Source: Roseovarius sp. MMSF_3350
Lineage (GTDB): Bacteria; Pseudomonadota; Alphaproteobacteria; Rhodobacterales; Rhodobacteraceae
Direction: 5' to 3'
Length of the DNA: 64,000 bases
Assembly (NCBI RefSeq): GCF_030733425.1
Contig: NZ_JASHIZ010000002.1
Coordinates: forward strand, 236,460-300,459
The translations under genes were made by a program, and so were the position numbers. Positions 15,817-24,493 of this stretch are shown here, one piece after another. The notes beneath the pieces are model-generated. The model ran no database searches, was not told the DNA's origin, and saw nothing but the letters and a program-made list of their open reading frames with translations. The number at the start of each line of letters is the position of its first letter. The first letter of the stretch is position 1.

Positions 15817-17058
15817 ATGGCTAACACCATTATCACTCCCAGCGTCATTGCCAAGGAGGCATTGTCGCAACTTGAGAACAACCTTGTTCTCGCCAACCAA
15901 GTCCACCGTGAATACAAGAAAGAGTTCACTGGCGGGGTGGGCGACAGCGTGTCGATCCGCAAGCCGGTCAAATTCTACACGGCGGACGGCGCAACGCGCG
16001 TCAACCAGAACGTGGAAGAGAAATCGACCACCATCACCGTTGACGAGCGCAAGCACGTGTCGTGGAAGTTCTCGACGCAAGACCTGACGCTTTCCATCGA
16101 GGAGTATTCGGAGCGGTACATCAAGCCCGCAATGATTACCCTTGCAAACACGATGGACCGCAGCGGCCACGCGCTTTACAGCCGTGTCTGGAACAGCGTT
16201 GGCTCGCCCGGCACCACGCCGGACAGCTTTGCCGATGTTGCGGCGGCAGCGCAGCGCCTGGACGAAATGGCCGTCATGGCCGACAACCGGACCATGATGC
16301 TCAACCCCGCCGCGCACTACGCGGTTGCTGGCGACCAGCTTACGCTGGATGCAGTCGGCGCAATGGGTTCGTCTGCATACAAGGACGCAATGATTGGCCG
16401 TATCGCCAAGTTTGCCACCTTCTCGACGCAGAACGTCACCAATCACACGGTCGGCGTTGCCACGGGTTCGCCCAAGGTCAACGGCGGGTCGCAGGAAGTG
16501 ACCTATGCCAACGCGACCGGCGCAAACACCCAAAGCCTTGTCACCGATGGCTGGACCAACTCCACCACCGGCATCCTCAAGGCTGGCGACGTCATCACCA
16601 TCGACGGCGTGTATGCGGTGAACCCGGTTCCGGGTGAAGGCACCACCGGCAAGCAAGTGATGCCGTATCTGCAACAGTTCACTGTTATCGCAGATGCGAA
16701 CTCGGGCGCGTCCACTGGTCCGGCAACCCTGACCATCTCGCCCGCAATCATCACGTCCGGCCCGTTCCAGACCGTGAGCGCGGCACCGGCAAACGATGCG
16801 GATATCAACGTTCTGGGCACGGGTGGCACGACCTACCCGCAAAACATGGGCTTCCACAAGAACGCCTTTGCCCTGGTGACTGTACCGCTGGAAATGCCCG
16901 ATGGCGCGGCCTTCAAGGCGCGGGAAAGCCACAACGGCCTGAGCCTGCGTGTCGTGAAGGATTACGACATTGATTCGGATGAAGATATCATCCGTATCGA
17001 CGCGCTCTATGGTTGGGATGCGATTTATCCTGACCTTGCGTGCCGCCTCTGGGGCTAA
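15817..17058 (+). CDS. Major capsid protein, P22 coat-protein family
   Basis: The 413-residue protein starts MANTIITPSVIAKEALSQLE and continues NNLVLANQVHREYKKEF, typical of the P22 coat family (HK97 fold). The region about 175-300, rich in Gly, Thr and Val (VTNHTVGVATGSPKVNGGSQ), would correspond to the inserted I-domain. It is preceded by a spaced ribosome site and followed by a GC hairpin region before gp4, consistent with high late expression. Confidence 0.92.
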   Translation: MANTIITPSVIAKEALSQLENNLVLANQVHREYKKEFTGGVGDSVSIRKPVKFYTADGATRVNQNVEEKSTTITVDERKHVSWKFSTQDLTLSIEEYSERYIKPAMITLANTMDRSGHALYSRVWNSVGSPGTTPDSFADVAAAAQRLDEMAVMADNRTMMLNPAAHYAVAGDQLTLDAVGAMGSSAYKDAMIGRIAKFATFSTQNVTNHTVGVATGSPKVNGGSQEVTYANATGANTQSLVTDGWTNSTTGILKAGDVITIDGVYAVNPVPGEGTTGKQVMPYLQQFTVIADANSGASTGPATLTISPAIITSGPFQTVSAAPANDADINVLGTGGTTYPQNMGFHKNAFALVTVPLEMPDGAAFKARESHNGLSLRVVKDYDIDSDEDIIRIDALYGWDAIYPDLACRLWG

Positions 17059-17106
17059 CGATAACGGGGCGTCCCTTCGGGGGCGCTCCTTTCTTTGGAG
17101 GGCAGC

Positions 17107-17493
17107 ATGGCAACAGTTCTCGATATCGTGACGCGGGCTTACCGCAAGATCAACGTGACGGCGCAGGATGAAGACCTGAACGCCGACGATATCTCGGTTG
17201 GTGTCGATGCCTTCAACATGATGCTTCACGCCTGGAAGTTGGCGGGGGTGGATACCGAGCATACGGACGTGACGTCATCGGACACTTTTCCGCTTGCTGA
17301 CGAATACCAGGAAGGGACGGTTTACCTTCTCGCTAGCCGCCTCTCGCCTGATTACGTGCGCCCGCAGGCATTCGATGCGGATGACTGGTTCCGCAAGATG
17401 CAAGCGGCTTACATGGAAATTTCCGCGTCGTCTGTGCCTACGTCACTGACACGCACGCCCTCGCGGTACTGGCCGCATCCGAGGATCCGCTAA
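17107..17493 (+). CDS. Tail accessory factor gp4-like (head-completion protein)
   Basis: The 128-residue protein (MATVLDIVTRAYRKINVTAQ; DAFNMMLHAWKLAGVDTEH) matches the P22 gp4 packaged-DNA-stabilisation family, which joins portal to gp10. ATG 17107 follows TTTGGAGGGCAGC, a strong ribosome site, and is preferred to the upstream TTG. The stop overlaps the gp10-like start (TAATG). Confidence 0.85.
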   Translation: MATVLDIVTRAYRKINVTAQDEDLNADDISVGVDAFNMMLHAWKLAGVDTEHTDVTSSDTFPLADEYQEGTVYLLASRLSPDYVRPQAFDADDWFRKMQAAYMEISASSVPTSLTRTPSRYWPHPRIR

Positions 17494-18983
17494 TGCCCGT
17501 TGTTCAATGGGTCGGCCAGTCCCTACAGGACGACGACAACCAGCAATCGAACACGTCGCGGCTGTTGAACCTGTACCGGGAGCGGCATGGCGACAAGTAT
17601 ATCCTGAAATCGGTTCTGGGAACGTCGATTTTGGTTGATCTTCCTTCGGTGTTCATCCGGGCAATGGAGGAAATCGAGGGCGAACTGTACGCCGTAAACG
17701 GCGGCAAGCTGTACCGGATTGACGGCGGAACGGGACCGACGCGGCAATTCGCTGAGTTGGGCGGGGAATGGTACGAGGTCCAGTCTGGCGGGATCAATCC
17801 AGGCGGTGGCGGCATCATGCCGGTCGACCCGGACGACACGACATGCCGCGTGTCCGGTTTTGTGGATGCTGTGGAGATTGGCACCATTTCAGACGCGGCA
17901 GATACGACGATGGCCGGGAACAACGGGGCTATCACCATCGCGGCGGGCGGTGAGTATTACAACGTCGCCTCGGACGGGACGGTAACAACCCCCTTGACAG
18001 GGGCATTTGATAATGTTGGTTCGGTGGACTTCATCGGCCAGCGTACGGTGATAACGGAAAAGAACGGGCGGCGGTTCGGCTGGTCTGACGTTGCCGACAG
18101 CACGTCATTCGATGGGCTAGACTTTGCATCGGCGGAAAGCCGGGATGACGACATAATTCGCGGCATGGCGATTGGTCCGCAATACTGGATCTTCGGGGAA
18201 CGCAGCATTGAGCGCTGGTATCTGACCGGCAGCGGGGAAAGCACCACATTCCTACAGCCTGTCTCGGGGGCCGATGTTGACTTTGGCTTGAAGGCATTCG
18301 GGCTGGTGTCCAAGTTTCCCAACGGGGCGTTTTTCGTCGGAACGAACAACAAAGTCCTCCTTATTTCAGGAGGCAGTATGAAGCCGGTTTCAACAAGAGG
18401 GGTGGAAACCTCAATCACGCAGGGCAGGCCGCAGTCGTGCTTCTATTATCAAGACGAGGCTCATGAGTTCTGCGTTATTCAGTTCAAGGACCGTCCCGCG
18501 TGGGTGTATGACCTGGTCTCCAACGAATGGCACGAACGGGCGGAAGGCATCGAGTTCGGCCCGTGGTCTGCGAGTGTATCGGCCAAGCATAACGGCGTGT
18601 TTTTCGTCGGCACCGCCTCGGGACAGATCAGGCGGCTTGAGCGGTCGAACAAGGAAGCGGACGGGCCTTTGTGGCGTCGGGCCATTTCCAGCACGCTTGA
18701 GAATGACGGCAAGCGGTTCACGGTGTCGCGCGTGCAGATGCAGGTGGCAACGGGGATTGTCGATGTATCGGGCCGCGCTCCTGAAATCATGTTCCGCATG
18801 TCAAAGGACAGAGCGCGAACCTGGGGACGGGAACGGTGGCGCGATACGGGCGTAAAGGGCGATTACGACAAACTGGTTACGCTGAATGCCTTGGGGCAGT
18901 ACCGGCGAGCCACGCTTGAGGCAACAATGACGGACAAGGCGGAAATCCCGCTTGAATCCACGGCGTTTATCGAGGTGGCGTGA
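17493..18983 (+). CDS. Tail hub / packaged-DNA stabilisation protein gp10-like
   Basis: The 496-residue protein has beta-rich blade-like repeats. Its N-terminus is VVQWVGQSLQDDDNQQSNTS then RLLNLYRER, and later motifs are FIGQRTVITEKNGRRFGWSD and GPQYWIFGERSIERWYLTG. These match P22 gp10. The protein forms the hexameric hub to which tailspikes attach. It overlaps both neighbours by one base (TAATG, TGATG), a tightly coupled tail operon. Confidence 0.88.
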   Translation: MPVVQWVGQSLQDDDNQQSNTSRLLNLYRERHGDKYILKSVLGTSILVDLPSVFIRAMEEIEGELYAVNGGKLYRIDGGTGPTRQFAELGGEWYEVQSGGINPGGGGIMPVDPDDTTCRVSGFVDAVEIGTISDAADTTMAGNNGAITIAAGGEYYNVASDGTVTTPLTGAFDNVGSVDFIGQRTVITEKNGRRFGWSDVADSTSFDGLDFASAESRDDDIIRGMAIGPQYWIFGERSIERWYLTGSGESTTFLQPVSGADVDFGLKAFGLVSKFPNGAFFVGTNNKVLLISGGSMKPVSTRGVETSITQGRPQSCFYYQDEAHEFCVIQFKDRPAWVYDLVSNEWHERAEGIEFGPWSASVSAKHNGVFFVGTASGQIRRLERSNKEADGPLWRRAISSTLENDGKRFTVSRVQMQVATGIVDVSGRAPEIMFRMSKDRARTWGRERWRDTGVKGDYDKLVTLNALGQYRRATLEATMTDKAEIPLESTAFIEVA

Positions 18984-19144
18984 TGGCGGCTGAAAAGTAC
19001 CAAGCAAATCTTCCTTTTGTTGGGCAAGACGGCAAAACCACGATGATCAGCCAGCAGTTTCTGGAAAAGCTGGTTTCCGAGGTTATCGCGCTGCGGGCCG
19101 AGGTGAACGACCACGAAGATCGAATAACTACGCTTGAGCCGTGA
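18983..19144 (+). CDS. Small phage structural-operon protein, 53 residues
   Basis: The product reads MAAEKYQANLPFVGQDGKTT then MISQQFLEKLVSEVIALRAE, ending in a short coiled coil. It is joined to its neighbours by TGATG at the start and a GTGA overlap at the end. No family is recognised. The position suggests a minor tail or chaperone component. Confidence 0.6.
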   Translation: MAAEKYQANLPFVGQDGKTTMISQQFLEKLVSEVIALRAEVNDHEDRITTLEP

Positions 19145-19524
19145 GAATAACGGTTGACGAGGCGCGGGAATACTTCGCGCACCCGACACAGCAGAAAGCA
19201 TCAAGGATCGACGCTGGAAGCCTGCCGACAGAAGGCATGGCCTACTACGCCAAGGATGGGGTCTGCATGGCGTTTCATGACGCCTACTGGCCGGGAATTG
19301 CGGCGACACACATTGCCGTGAAGCCTTCGGCGTGGGGCAACACCCTGCAACCGGGGCTGGATCTGATTGACGAGTTCCGGGGCGACTACAGCCCCCAAAG
19401 CATCGTGGCGCACATCGCGGCAAGCAATCGCGCCTGCCTCTCGCTGGTACGGCGGGCGGGCTTCAAAGAGGTTGGGCGGCTGACCCTGCCAGATGAAGAA
19501 ATCACCATTCAGGAGTTGACATAA
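19141..19524 (+). CDS. GNAT-type acetyltransferase-like protein inside the tail operon
   Basis: The 127-residue protein has a GNAT-like fold end. The segment HIAASNRACLSLVRRAGFKE then VGRL matches the conserved N-x-x-A-x-x-L-x-x-x-x-G-F motif, and the middle (HIAVKPSAWGNTLQPGLDLI) fits the acetyl-CoA-binding turn. It could acetylate a host or virion protein. The GTG start overlaps the upstream stop. It lies between tail-hub and ejection genes, where an enzyme is unexpected. Confidence 0.65.
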   Translation: MRITVDEAREYFAHPTQQKASRIDAGSLPTEGMAYYAKDGVCMAFHDAYWPGIAATHIAVKPSAWGNTLQPGLDLIDEFRGDYSPQSIVAHIAASNRACLSLVRRAGFKEVGRLTLPDEEITIQELT

Positions 19525-20447
19525 TGGGTGGCGTAATCGGCGCAGTCGGCAGCATTGCGGGCGGTCTTATCGGGTCGAAGTCGGCCAAGGACGCCGCCAA
19601 GGCGCAGACCGCAGCGGCAAACCGGCAGATTGACCTTGAAGAACGGATTTACGGTGAAACCGTCGAGCGGTTCCAGCCGTTTCTTGACGGTGGATATGAC
19701 GCGCAATCCGCGCTTATGTTTGAAATGGGCCTCGGCCCGCGTCCGACATTCGGCGGCACGGCTCCTGAGATTGTGGAGTTCCAAGATCCGGCGACAGGCG
19801 GCGGTGCTGGCGATTACACGCGTGTGGCAGGAAGCCAAGGCAGTGTTTGGACGGACGGGCAGGGCCAGCCGTTCTATGGCAATCGCCCTGAAAATGGCAC
19901 TGGACCGGGCGGCGCAGGTGCAACCCGCTTCCGCGTGGGTGATCAGGTATTCAACACCCGTGACGCAGCGCAAGAATACGCGGACGCAAACCCGATCGGC
20001 GGGACGGAATACGGCGGCTTTGAAACAACCCCGTTTCAGGATTACGTGCTGGACCGCACGCAACAAGCGGTGGACAGCAGCGCGGCATCGCGGGGCAACC
20101 TGTTCTCCGGGGCCACGATCAAGGCGCAGCAGGACAACGCCAACGCACTTACGGGCGGGTTTTACCAGGATTATCTCAACCGCCTGACTGGCATTGCGGA
20201 CAGCGGACAGGCCGCAGCGGGCAACGCGGCCAACGCAGGGGCGAACTACGCTTCCGGCGCGGGGAATGCGCTAGCGAACATCGGCAACGCGCAGGCGGCG
20301 GGTGCTATCGGCTCTGCAAACGCCCTGAGCGGCGGTATCAACAACGCCATTGGCGTGTGGAATTACCAAAACGCTCTTGGCGGCAACAGCGGCAGCAGCA
20401 TTTTCGGCGGCTCGAACAGCCTTTTTGGCAACGGAAGCTGGGTGTAA
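19524..20447 (+). CDS. Probable ejected internal virion protein, Gly/Ala-rich
   Basis: The 307-residue product begins with a glycine-rich hydrophobic helix (MGGVIGAVGSIAGGLIG) then helical QTAAANRQIDLEERIYGETV. Its C-terminal half is Asn/Ala/Gly-rich (GNAANAGANYASGAGNALAN). This pattern and the position after gp10 fit a P22 gp7/gp16-type DNA-ejection protein that crosses the envelope during injection. The assignment is from pattern, not from a firm family match. Confidence 0.6.
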   Translation: MGGVIGAVGSIAGGLIGSKSAKDAAKAQTAAANRQIDLEERIYGETVERFQPFLDGGYDAQSALMFEMGLGPRPTFGGTAPEIVEFQDPATGGGAGDYTRVAGSQGSVWTDGQGQPFYGNRPENGTGPGGAGATRFRVGDQVFNTRDAAQEYADANPIGGTEYGGFETTPFQDYVLDRTQQAVDSSAASRGNLFSGATIKAQQDNANALTGGFYQDYLNRLTGIADSGQAAAGNAANAGANYASGAGNALANIGNAQAAGAIGSANALSGGINNAIGVWNYQNALGGNSGSSIFGGSNSLFGNGSWV

Positions 20448-20450
20448 GTC

Positions 20451-21089
20451 ATGAATTATGTCCGCTACGCCAACCAAGGCGCAATTCGCAACCAGCCCAT
20501 CAACGACCGGCTCATGGGGGCGCTGTCCTTCCTGCCTGAATTGGGTGTGGAAATGGAAGTGTTCTCGGGCGGACAGGCTGCAAAGGGTTCTGGCGGGGCG
20601 CGTACCGGATCGACACGCCATGACCACGGCAACGCGGCTGACGTGTTTTTCTATAAAGACGGTCGCAAGCTGGACTGGGCCAACCCGCAAGATCGTCCTA
20701 TTTTCGAGGAAATCGTACGCAGGGCACGCGCAAACGGCGTAACGGGCATCGGCGCTGGCGATGGATACATGCAACCCGGTTCCATGCACATCGGTTTTGG
20801 CAATGAAGCGGTTTGGGGCGCAGGCGGTAAGGGCGAAAATGCCCCTGATTGGCTGCGTGCGGCTTGGTCTGGTGCGGAGGGCGTAGCAAGCGACACGATG
20901 GCCGCTCTAGGCATCCAGCAGGCCCCACAGAACGCCCTGTCAGGCCCTTCGGCCACTCCCTTTAACCCGACACCCCAGAACGCCCTGTCACAGCGTCAGG
21001 AGCCGCCTATGCCGCGTCTGAGCAATGCCCTCGATCCACGAGCATTCATGACCCGCGCGCGTCCTGCAAACAAACTTTCCTTCACTTAG
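20451..21089 (+). CDS. Virion-associated peptidoglycan peptidase, M15-like
   Basis: The 212-residue protein carries the M15/D,D-peptidase zinc signature: STRHDHGNAADVFF supplies His59 and Asp64, and GSMHIGF supplies His113. Such enzymes cleave peptide cross-links. Set among ejection-protein genes and away from the lysis cassette, it probably opens the cell wall locally during DNA entry. The C-terminal 60 residues contain a repeated PQNALS motif and look disordered. Confidence 0.72.
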   Translation: MNYVRYANQGAIRNQPINDRLMGALSFLPELGVEMEVFSGGQAAKGSGGARTGSTRHDHGNAADVFFYKDGRKLDWANPQDRPIFEEIVRRARANGVTGIGAGDGYMQPGSMHIGFGNEAVWGAGGKGENAPDWLRAAWSGAEGVASDTMAALGIQQAPQNALSGPSATPFNPTPQNALSQRQEPPMPRLSNALDPRAFMTRARPANKLSFT

Positions 21090-21097
21090 AGGCCAGC

Positions 21098-22333
21098 ATG
21101 TCCCGAATGAACGCGAACATAATTTTGGCAGGCCAGCAGCCGGATCTGGTCAACACGCTCGCTCGTTCAACCGAGGCGGCGGCTTATGCAAACGCCAACC
21201 AACGGCAGAACGCGCTGACGAACCTCTACCAGCAGCACGGCGCAGGCATCGCAAGTGGCGATCAGAACGCGCTGAACGCACTGGCCGGAATTGACCCGAT
21301 GGCGGCTATGGACGTGCAGAGTTCGCGTTTGGGCATGGAGCAGACGCGGCAGTCCATGCAAATTGACCGTGAGAAAATGGGGATGCTGAAAGAGGAAGCC
21401 AAGCGTCAGGCGCGACTTGATGCGGCGAAACTTTCGGCAGATGAGCGTGCGCAGGCGGCTGAACAGCTTCAAGGCGTGCTTCGCGGCGCGGCTGCGATGT
21501 ATCAGGCAGGCGACCGCGATACCTACAACGCTTGGCTGCAACGCAACGGGCTGGACCCGCAGCAATACCCGTTTGAGCAGTTCCCTGCGCATCTGGCGCA
21601 GGCCACAGGCACTATCGAGGCATTGACCGAGGCGCAGGATTACGCGCAGGGGCCGGAGCCTGCCGACGAGTATGGCCGGTACGTCGCGGAAGAACGCGCG
21701 GCGGGGCGTGAGCCGTTGACGCGTATTGAATACAATCGCTCTGACAAACTGAAGCAAAACATCGAGGTTGGCGCGGATGGTAGCGTTCGGCTGGCCGAGG
21801 GCTTCGGTGATGAAGGCGGCGGCAAGCCCCCGAGCGAGCGTCAATCCACCCTGCGCCTTTTCGGCGGGCTGATGAATGAGACCATGCCCGCGATCAATGC
21901 GATGGAAGATGACCCCAACTTTGATCCCGTAAGCGCCCGCTCTGCGGCGGCTGGCGGCGGTGTCCTCGGAAATGTCGTCACGTCCCCAGAGGCGCGGCGC
22001 TACGAGGCTCTTAAGCGCCAATGGGCCGAAGGTGTTCTTCGCATCCAAACGGGCGCGGCTGCAACCGAGCCGGAAATTCGTCGCGTGATGGAAACCTATT
22101 TCCCGCGTTATGGTGACGACCCCGCAACGATCCAGCAAAAGCGCGAACAGCGTGATGCGTTTGCTCGGAGCCTTGTGCAAGCATCTGGCGACACGATGCA
22201 GGCCCCCGGTGGGGCAGATACGCGTGGTGGGATCGGCGGCAGTCAAGAGGCGCAGCCCGAGCAGGCGGAAAGCACCGGCTTCACAGAAGTTGAAATTGAC
22301 GGTCAGAAATACCGCGTCAAGAAGGTGCAATGA
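21098..22333 (+). CDS. Helical ejection/internal virion protein, 411 residues
   Basis: It is a largely helical protein (NANIILAGQQPDLVNTLARS; EEAKRQARLDAAKLSADERA; AEQLQGVLRGAAAMYQAGD) without a signal peptide or catalytic motif. Order and composition resemble P22 gp20/gp16 ejection proteins. Its stop overlaps the next gene (ATGA), which begins a second large candidate ejection protein. Confidence 0.6.
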   Translation: MSRMNANIILAGQQPDLVNTLARSTEAAAYANANQRQNALTNLYQQHGAGIASGDQNALNALAGIDPMAAMDVQSSRLGMEQTRQSMQIDREKMGMLKEEAKRQARLDAAKLSADERAQAAEQLQGVLRGAAAMYQAGDRDTYNAWLQRNGLDPQQYPFEQFPAHLAQATGTIEALTEAQDYAQGPEPADEYGRYVAEERAAGREPLTRIEYNRSDKLKQNIEVGADGSVRLAEGFGDEGGGKPPSERQSTLRLFGGLMNETMPAINAMEDDPNFDPVSARSAAAGGGVLGNVVTSPEARRYEALKRQWAEGVLRIQTGAAATEPEIRRVMETYFPRYGDDPATIQQKREQRDAFARSLVQASGDTMQAPGGADTRGGIGGSQEAQPEQAESTGFTEVEIDGQKYRVKKVQ

Positions 22334-24282
22334 TGGCGACATTTGAAATCACCGGGCCAGACGGCACCACCTATCAAGTAGAGGGGGCGACGGAGGAAGG
22401 CGCTGCCCGTGCTGTTGCGCAGATGGCTGGCGGAGGCACAACTGCGCCGGTTGCAGATGACGCCCCCTTGACCCCCACAGTGAACGGGGATCTGTACAAC
22501 GCAGGCACGGGGCAAACGGTCGAAAACCGTGACCCAGGCCCACAACGTGACCGTTTTGGCGACACCATTGAAGATGCCACAGAGGGACCGATTGCGGCAT
22601 TCAAGGCGTTCGGCAGCGGCGTCATGGATTCGGAGCAAAGCCCGACTCGGCAAATGTTGCCGGATTGGGTGCCGGAAAATGCAAGGGGGCCTGTAGCGTT
22701 TGCTGGTGACGTGGGTGGCGCGGCGCTGAGCGCGGCGGGATCTGTTTACGGCTTCGGCGCTGGCCTTGTCGGTGAAGCGCTTGGGGGTAGTCCGACCAAC
22801 GAAAGAAAGTTGGCCCGTGACTTGATGATGATGGGTGAGGTGGCCGCGCCCGAATTATCAGGTGTGTCCTCTGCGGCTCTCGCAAGCGGGAAAGTGGCAA
22901 AAGCCGCAAAATCACTGGAACGCCAACCCACAGCACTTGAGCAGTCCGCCCGCTCTGCGGATGACCTCGGTGTTACGCCCTCTCTTGGAGCGGGTGGTAA
23001 GGGGCGCTCCATGACGGCTGGTGCGCTTGAGGGCGTGCCGCTTGCGGGGTCGCAAATCGCACGGGACAATGCGCGTTTTGTCGGTGAGATTGAGAGTGCG
23101 TTTGACGGCGCTGTGTCGCGTATCGGCAAGCCTGCAAGCGCCCTTACGGCAGGTGAAAAGCTAAAAACTGGCGTGGATAAGTTTGTCGTAGAGTTTAAAG
23201 AAAAGAGCAAGGAACTCTTTGACGATGTTGGGCGGCATATGCCCGCGCAATCAAAGGTTTCTGCGCCGTCAACAGTCAAGTATCTTCGCGAAACAATCGC
23301 AGAGTATGGCGACAGCGAAAAAATCGCGTCTGAATTGGGTTTGCCCCGGCTCGAAGCGGTGGCAGATGATTTGGAGCGTGGCCTGACTTGGAAAGCACTG
23401 TCCGACTTTCGCTCGGCGGTCGGTGAAAGCCTAAGCACTCAAAGAGGTGCGCTAAATGACATTTCAGAGGGCCGCGCCAAGCAGATTTACGCCCGTCTGA
23501 GCGAGGATATGGCGACAATCGCACAGGAGGCAGGCCCTGCCGCAGAGAAGTCCTTCAAGCGAGCGCAAAACTATTATCGGCGCGGCGCTGAGCGCATCGA
23601 GAAGTCTCTAGACAAAACGATTCGGGCCGACAGCCCCGAACGGGCATTTGAGGCGTTCGTTAACATGACAAAAGCGGATCGTGCATCTTCAGACGCCCGC
23701 AGAATGTTTCAAATTAAGGCATCGGTGCCGCGTGAGGACTGGAACGACATTTCGGCGTCAATCATTGATCGCCTTGGAAAATCCCGCCCTGGCGCACAAA
23801 ACGCGGCTGGCGATGAATTTTCGCCCGCAGTGTTTCTCACGGAATGGAACAAAATGTCGCCCGAGGCCAAGTCGGTCTTGCTGTCCGGCGAAGCTAGGAA
23901 GGAAATGAACAAACTGGCCGAAGTCGCGGAACTAGCTAAATCTGCCAACGCAGAACGCAACGCCTCACGTACCGGCAATGTCGTGGTCGGTGCTGGCTTG
24001 GGTGCCTCTGCAACTCAGGCTCCGATTAGTACCGCTGCCTTTCTTCTTGGATCTTGGGGTAGCGCAAAGGCTCTGACCTCGCCACGTATGTTGCGTGCGT
24101 TGAACAAGGCAGCACGAGGTGACAGTCGCCAATTGCGTGTAATCGCACGGGATGGCGGACCGCTGGCGCAAGACGCTCGCACAATTCTTAGGCTCACGGC
24201 GGCAGAGAGCGCCGCAACATCAAGCGCCAATTCGCCAAATGAGCCTCTTTACCGTCGCGGTGTGTCGTCAGTTAGCCCGTAA
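22330..24282 (+). CDS. Large internal virion / DNA-ejection protein, 650 residues
   Basis: The N-terminus (ATFEITGPDGTTYQVEGATE; AARAVAQMAGG) is a small beta domain also seen at the start of other phage ejection proteins. Hydrophobic Gly/Ala helices follow (VAFAGDVGGAALSAAGSVYG; GAGLVGEALGG), then a long helical body and a second hydrophobic stretch near 560-590. This fits a membrane-interacting injected protein. Two adjacent ATGs (22330, 22333) are possible starts. Confidence 0.6.
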   Translation: MMATFEITGPDGTTYQVEGATEEGAARAVAQMAGGGTTAPVADDAPLTPTVNGDLYNAGTGQTVENRDPGPQRDRFGDTIEDATEGPIAAFKAFGSGVMDSEQSPTRQMLPDWVPENARGPVAFAGDVGGAALSAAGSVYGFGAGLVGEALGGSPTNERKLARDLMMMGEVAAPELSGVSSAALASGKVAKAAKSLERQPTALEQSARSADDLGVTPSLGAGGKGRSMTAGALEGVPLAGSQIARDNARFVGEIESAFDGAVSRIGKPASALTAGEKLKTGVDKFVVEFKEKSKELFDDVGRHMPAQSKVSAPSTVKYLRETIAEYGDSEKIASELGLPRLEAVADDLERGLTWKALSDFRSAVGESLSTQRGALNDISEGRAKQIYARLSEDMATIAQEAGPAAEKSFKRAQNYYRRGAERIEKSLDKTIRADSPERAFEAFVNMTKADRASSDARRMFQIKASVPREDWNDISASIIDRLGKSRPGAQNAAGDEFSPAVFLTEWNKMSPEAKSVLLSGEARKEMNKLAEVAELAKSANAERNASRTGNVVVGAGLGASATQAPISTAAFLLGSWGSAKALTSPRMLRALNKAARGDSRQLRVIARDGGPLAQDARTILRLTAAESAATSSANSPNEPLYRRGVSSVSP

Positions 24283-24434
24283 GATTTGGCGACCTTGAAC
24301 ATTCGCCAAGTAAACAAGAGACCTAAAATGACGGGCCAAATCGAAACAATCAACCCGTCCCATCCAAGCGTGTAGAGCGCAAGGCCGCAAAATGCGGCGA
24401 TACAACTCCAAACAATAATTAAAGCCGTCCTCAT
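24249..24434 (-). CDS. Antisense small membrane protein in the tail region (moron candidate)
   Basis: The 61-residue product (MRTALIIVWSCIAAFCGLAL; then LIVSIWPVILGLLFTW) has two membrane segments. It reads opposite to the flanking late genes. Its end overlaps the ejection-protein 3' end by 34 nt, and its start lies 60 bp before the tail-fibre gene. A longer start at 24488 is possible. Opposite-strand genes inserted between late genes are often expressed in lysogens, for example for superinfection immunity; that is inference here. Confidence 0.5.
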   Translation of the reverse strand: MRTALIIVWSCIAAFCGLALYTLGWDGLIVSIWPVILGLLFTWRMFKVAKSYGLTDDTPRR

Positions 24435-24493
24435 ACGCTTATAGATAGTGGCGACTGGCGCGGCAGGCAATCCCCAACCACAGGACAAGTAGC

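Noticed and set aside
15670..17262. 530-residue minus-strand open frame opposite the capsid gene
   Set aside because: It is antisense to the P22-type coat protein and has no domain or start signal.
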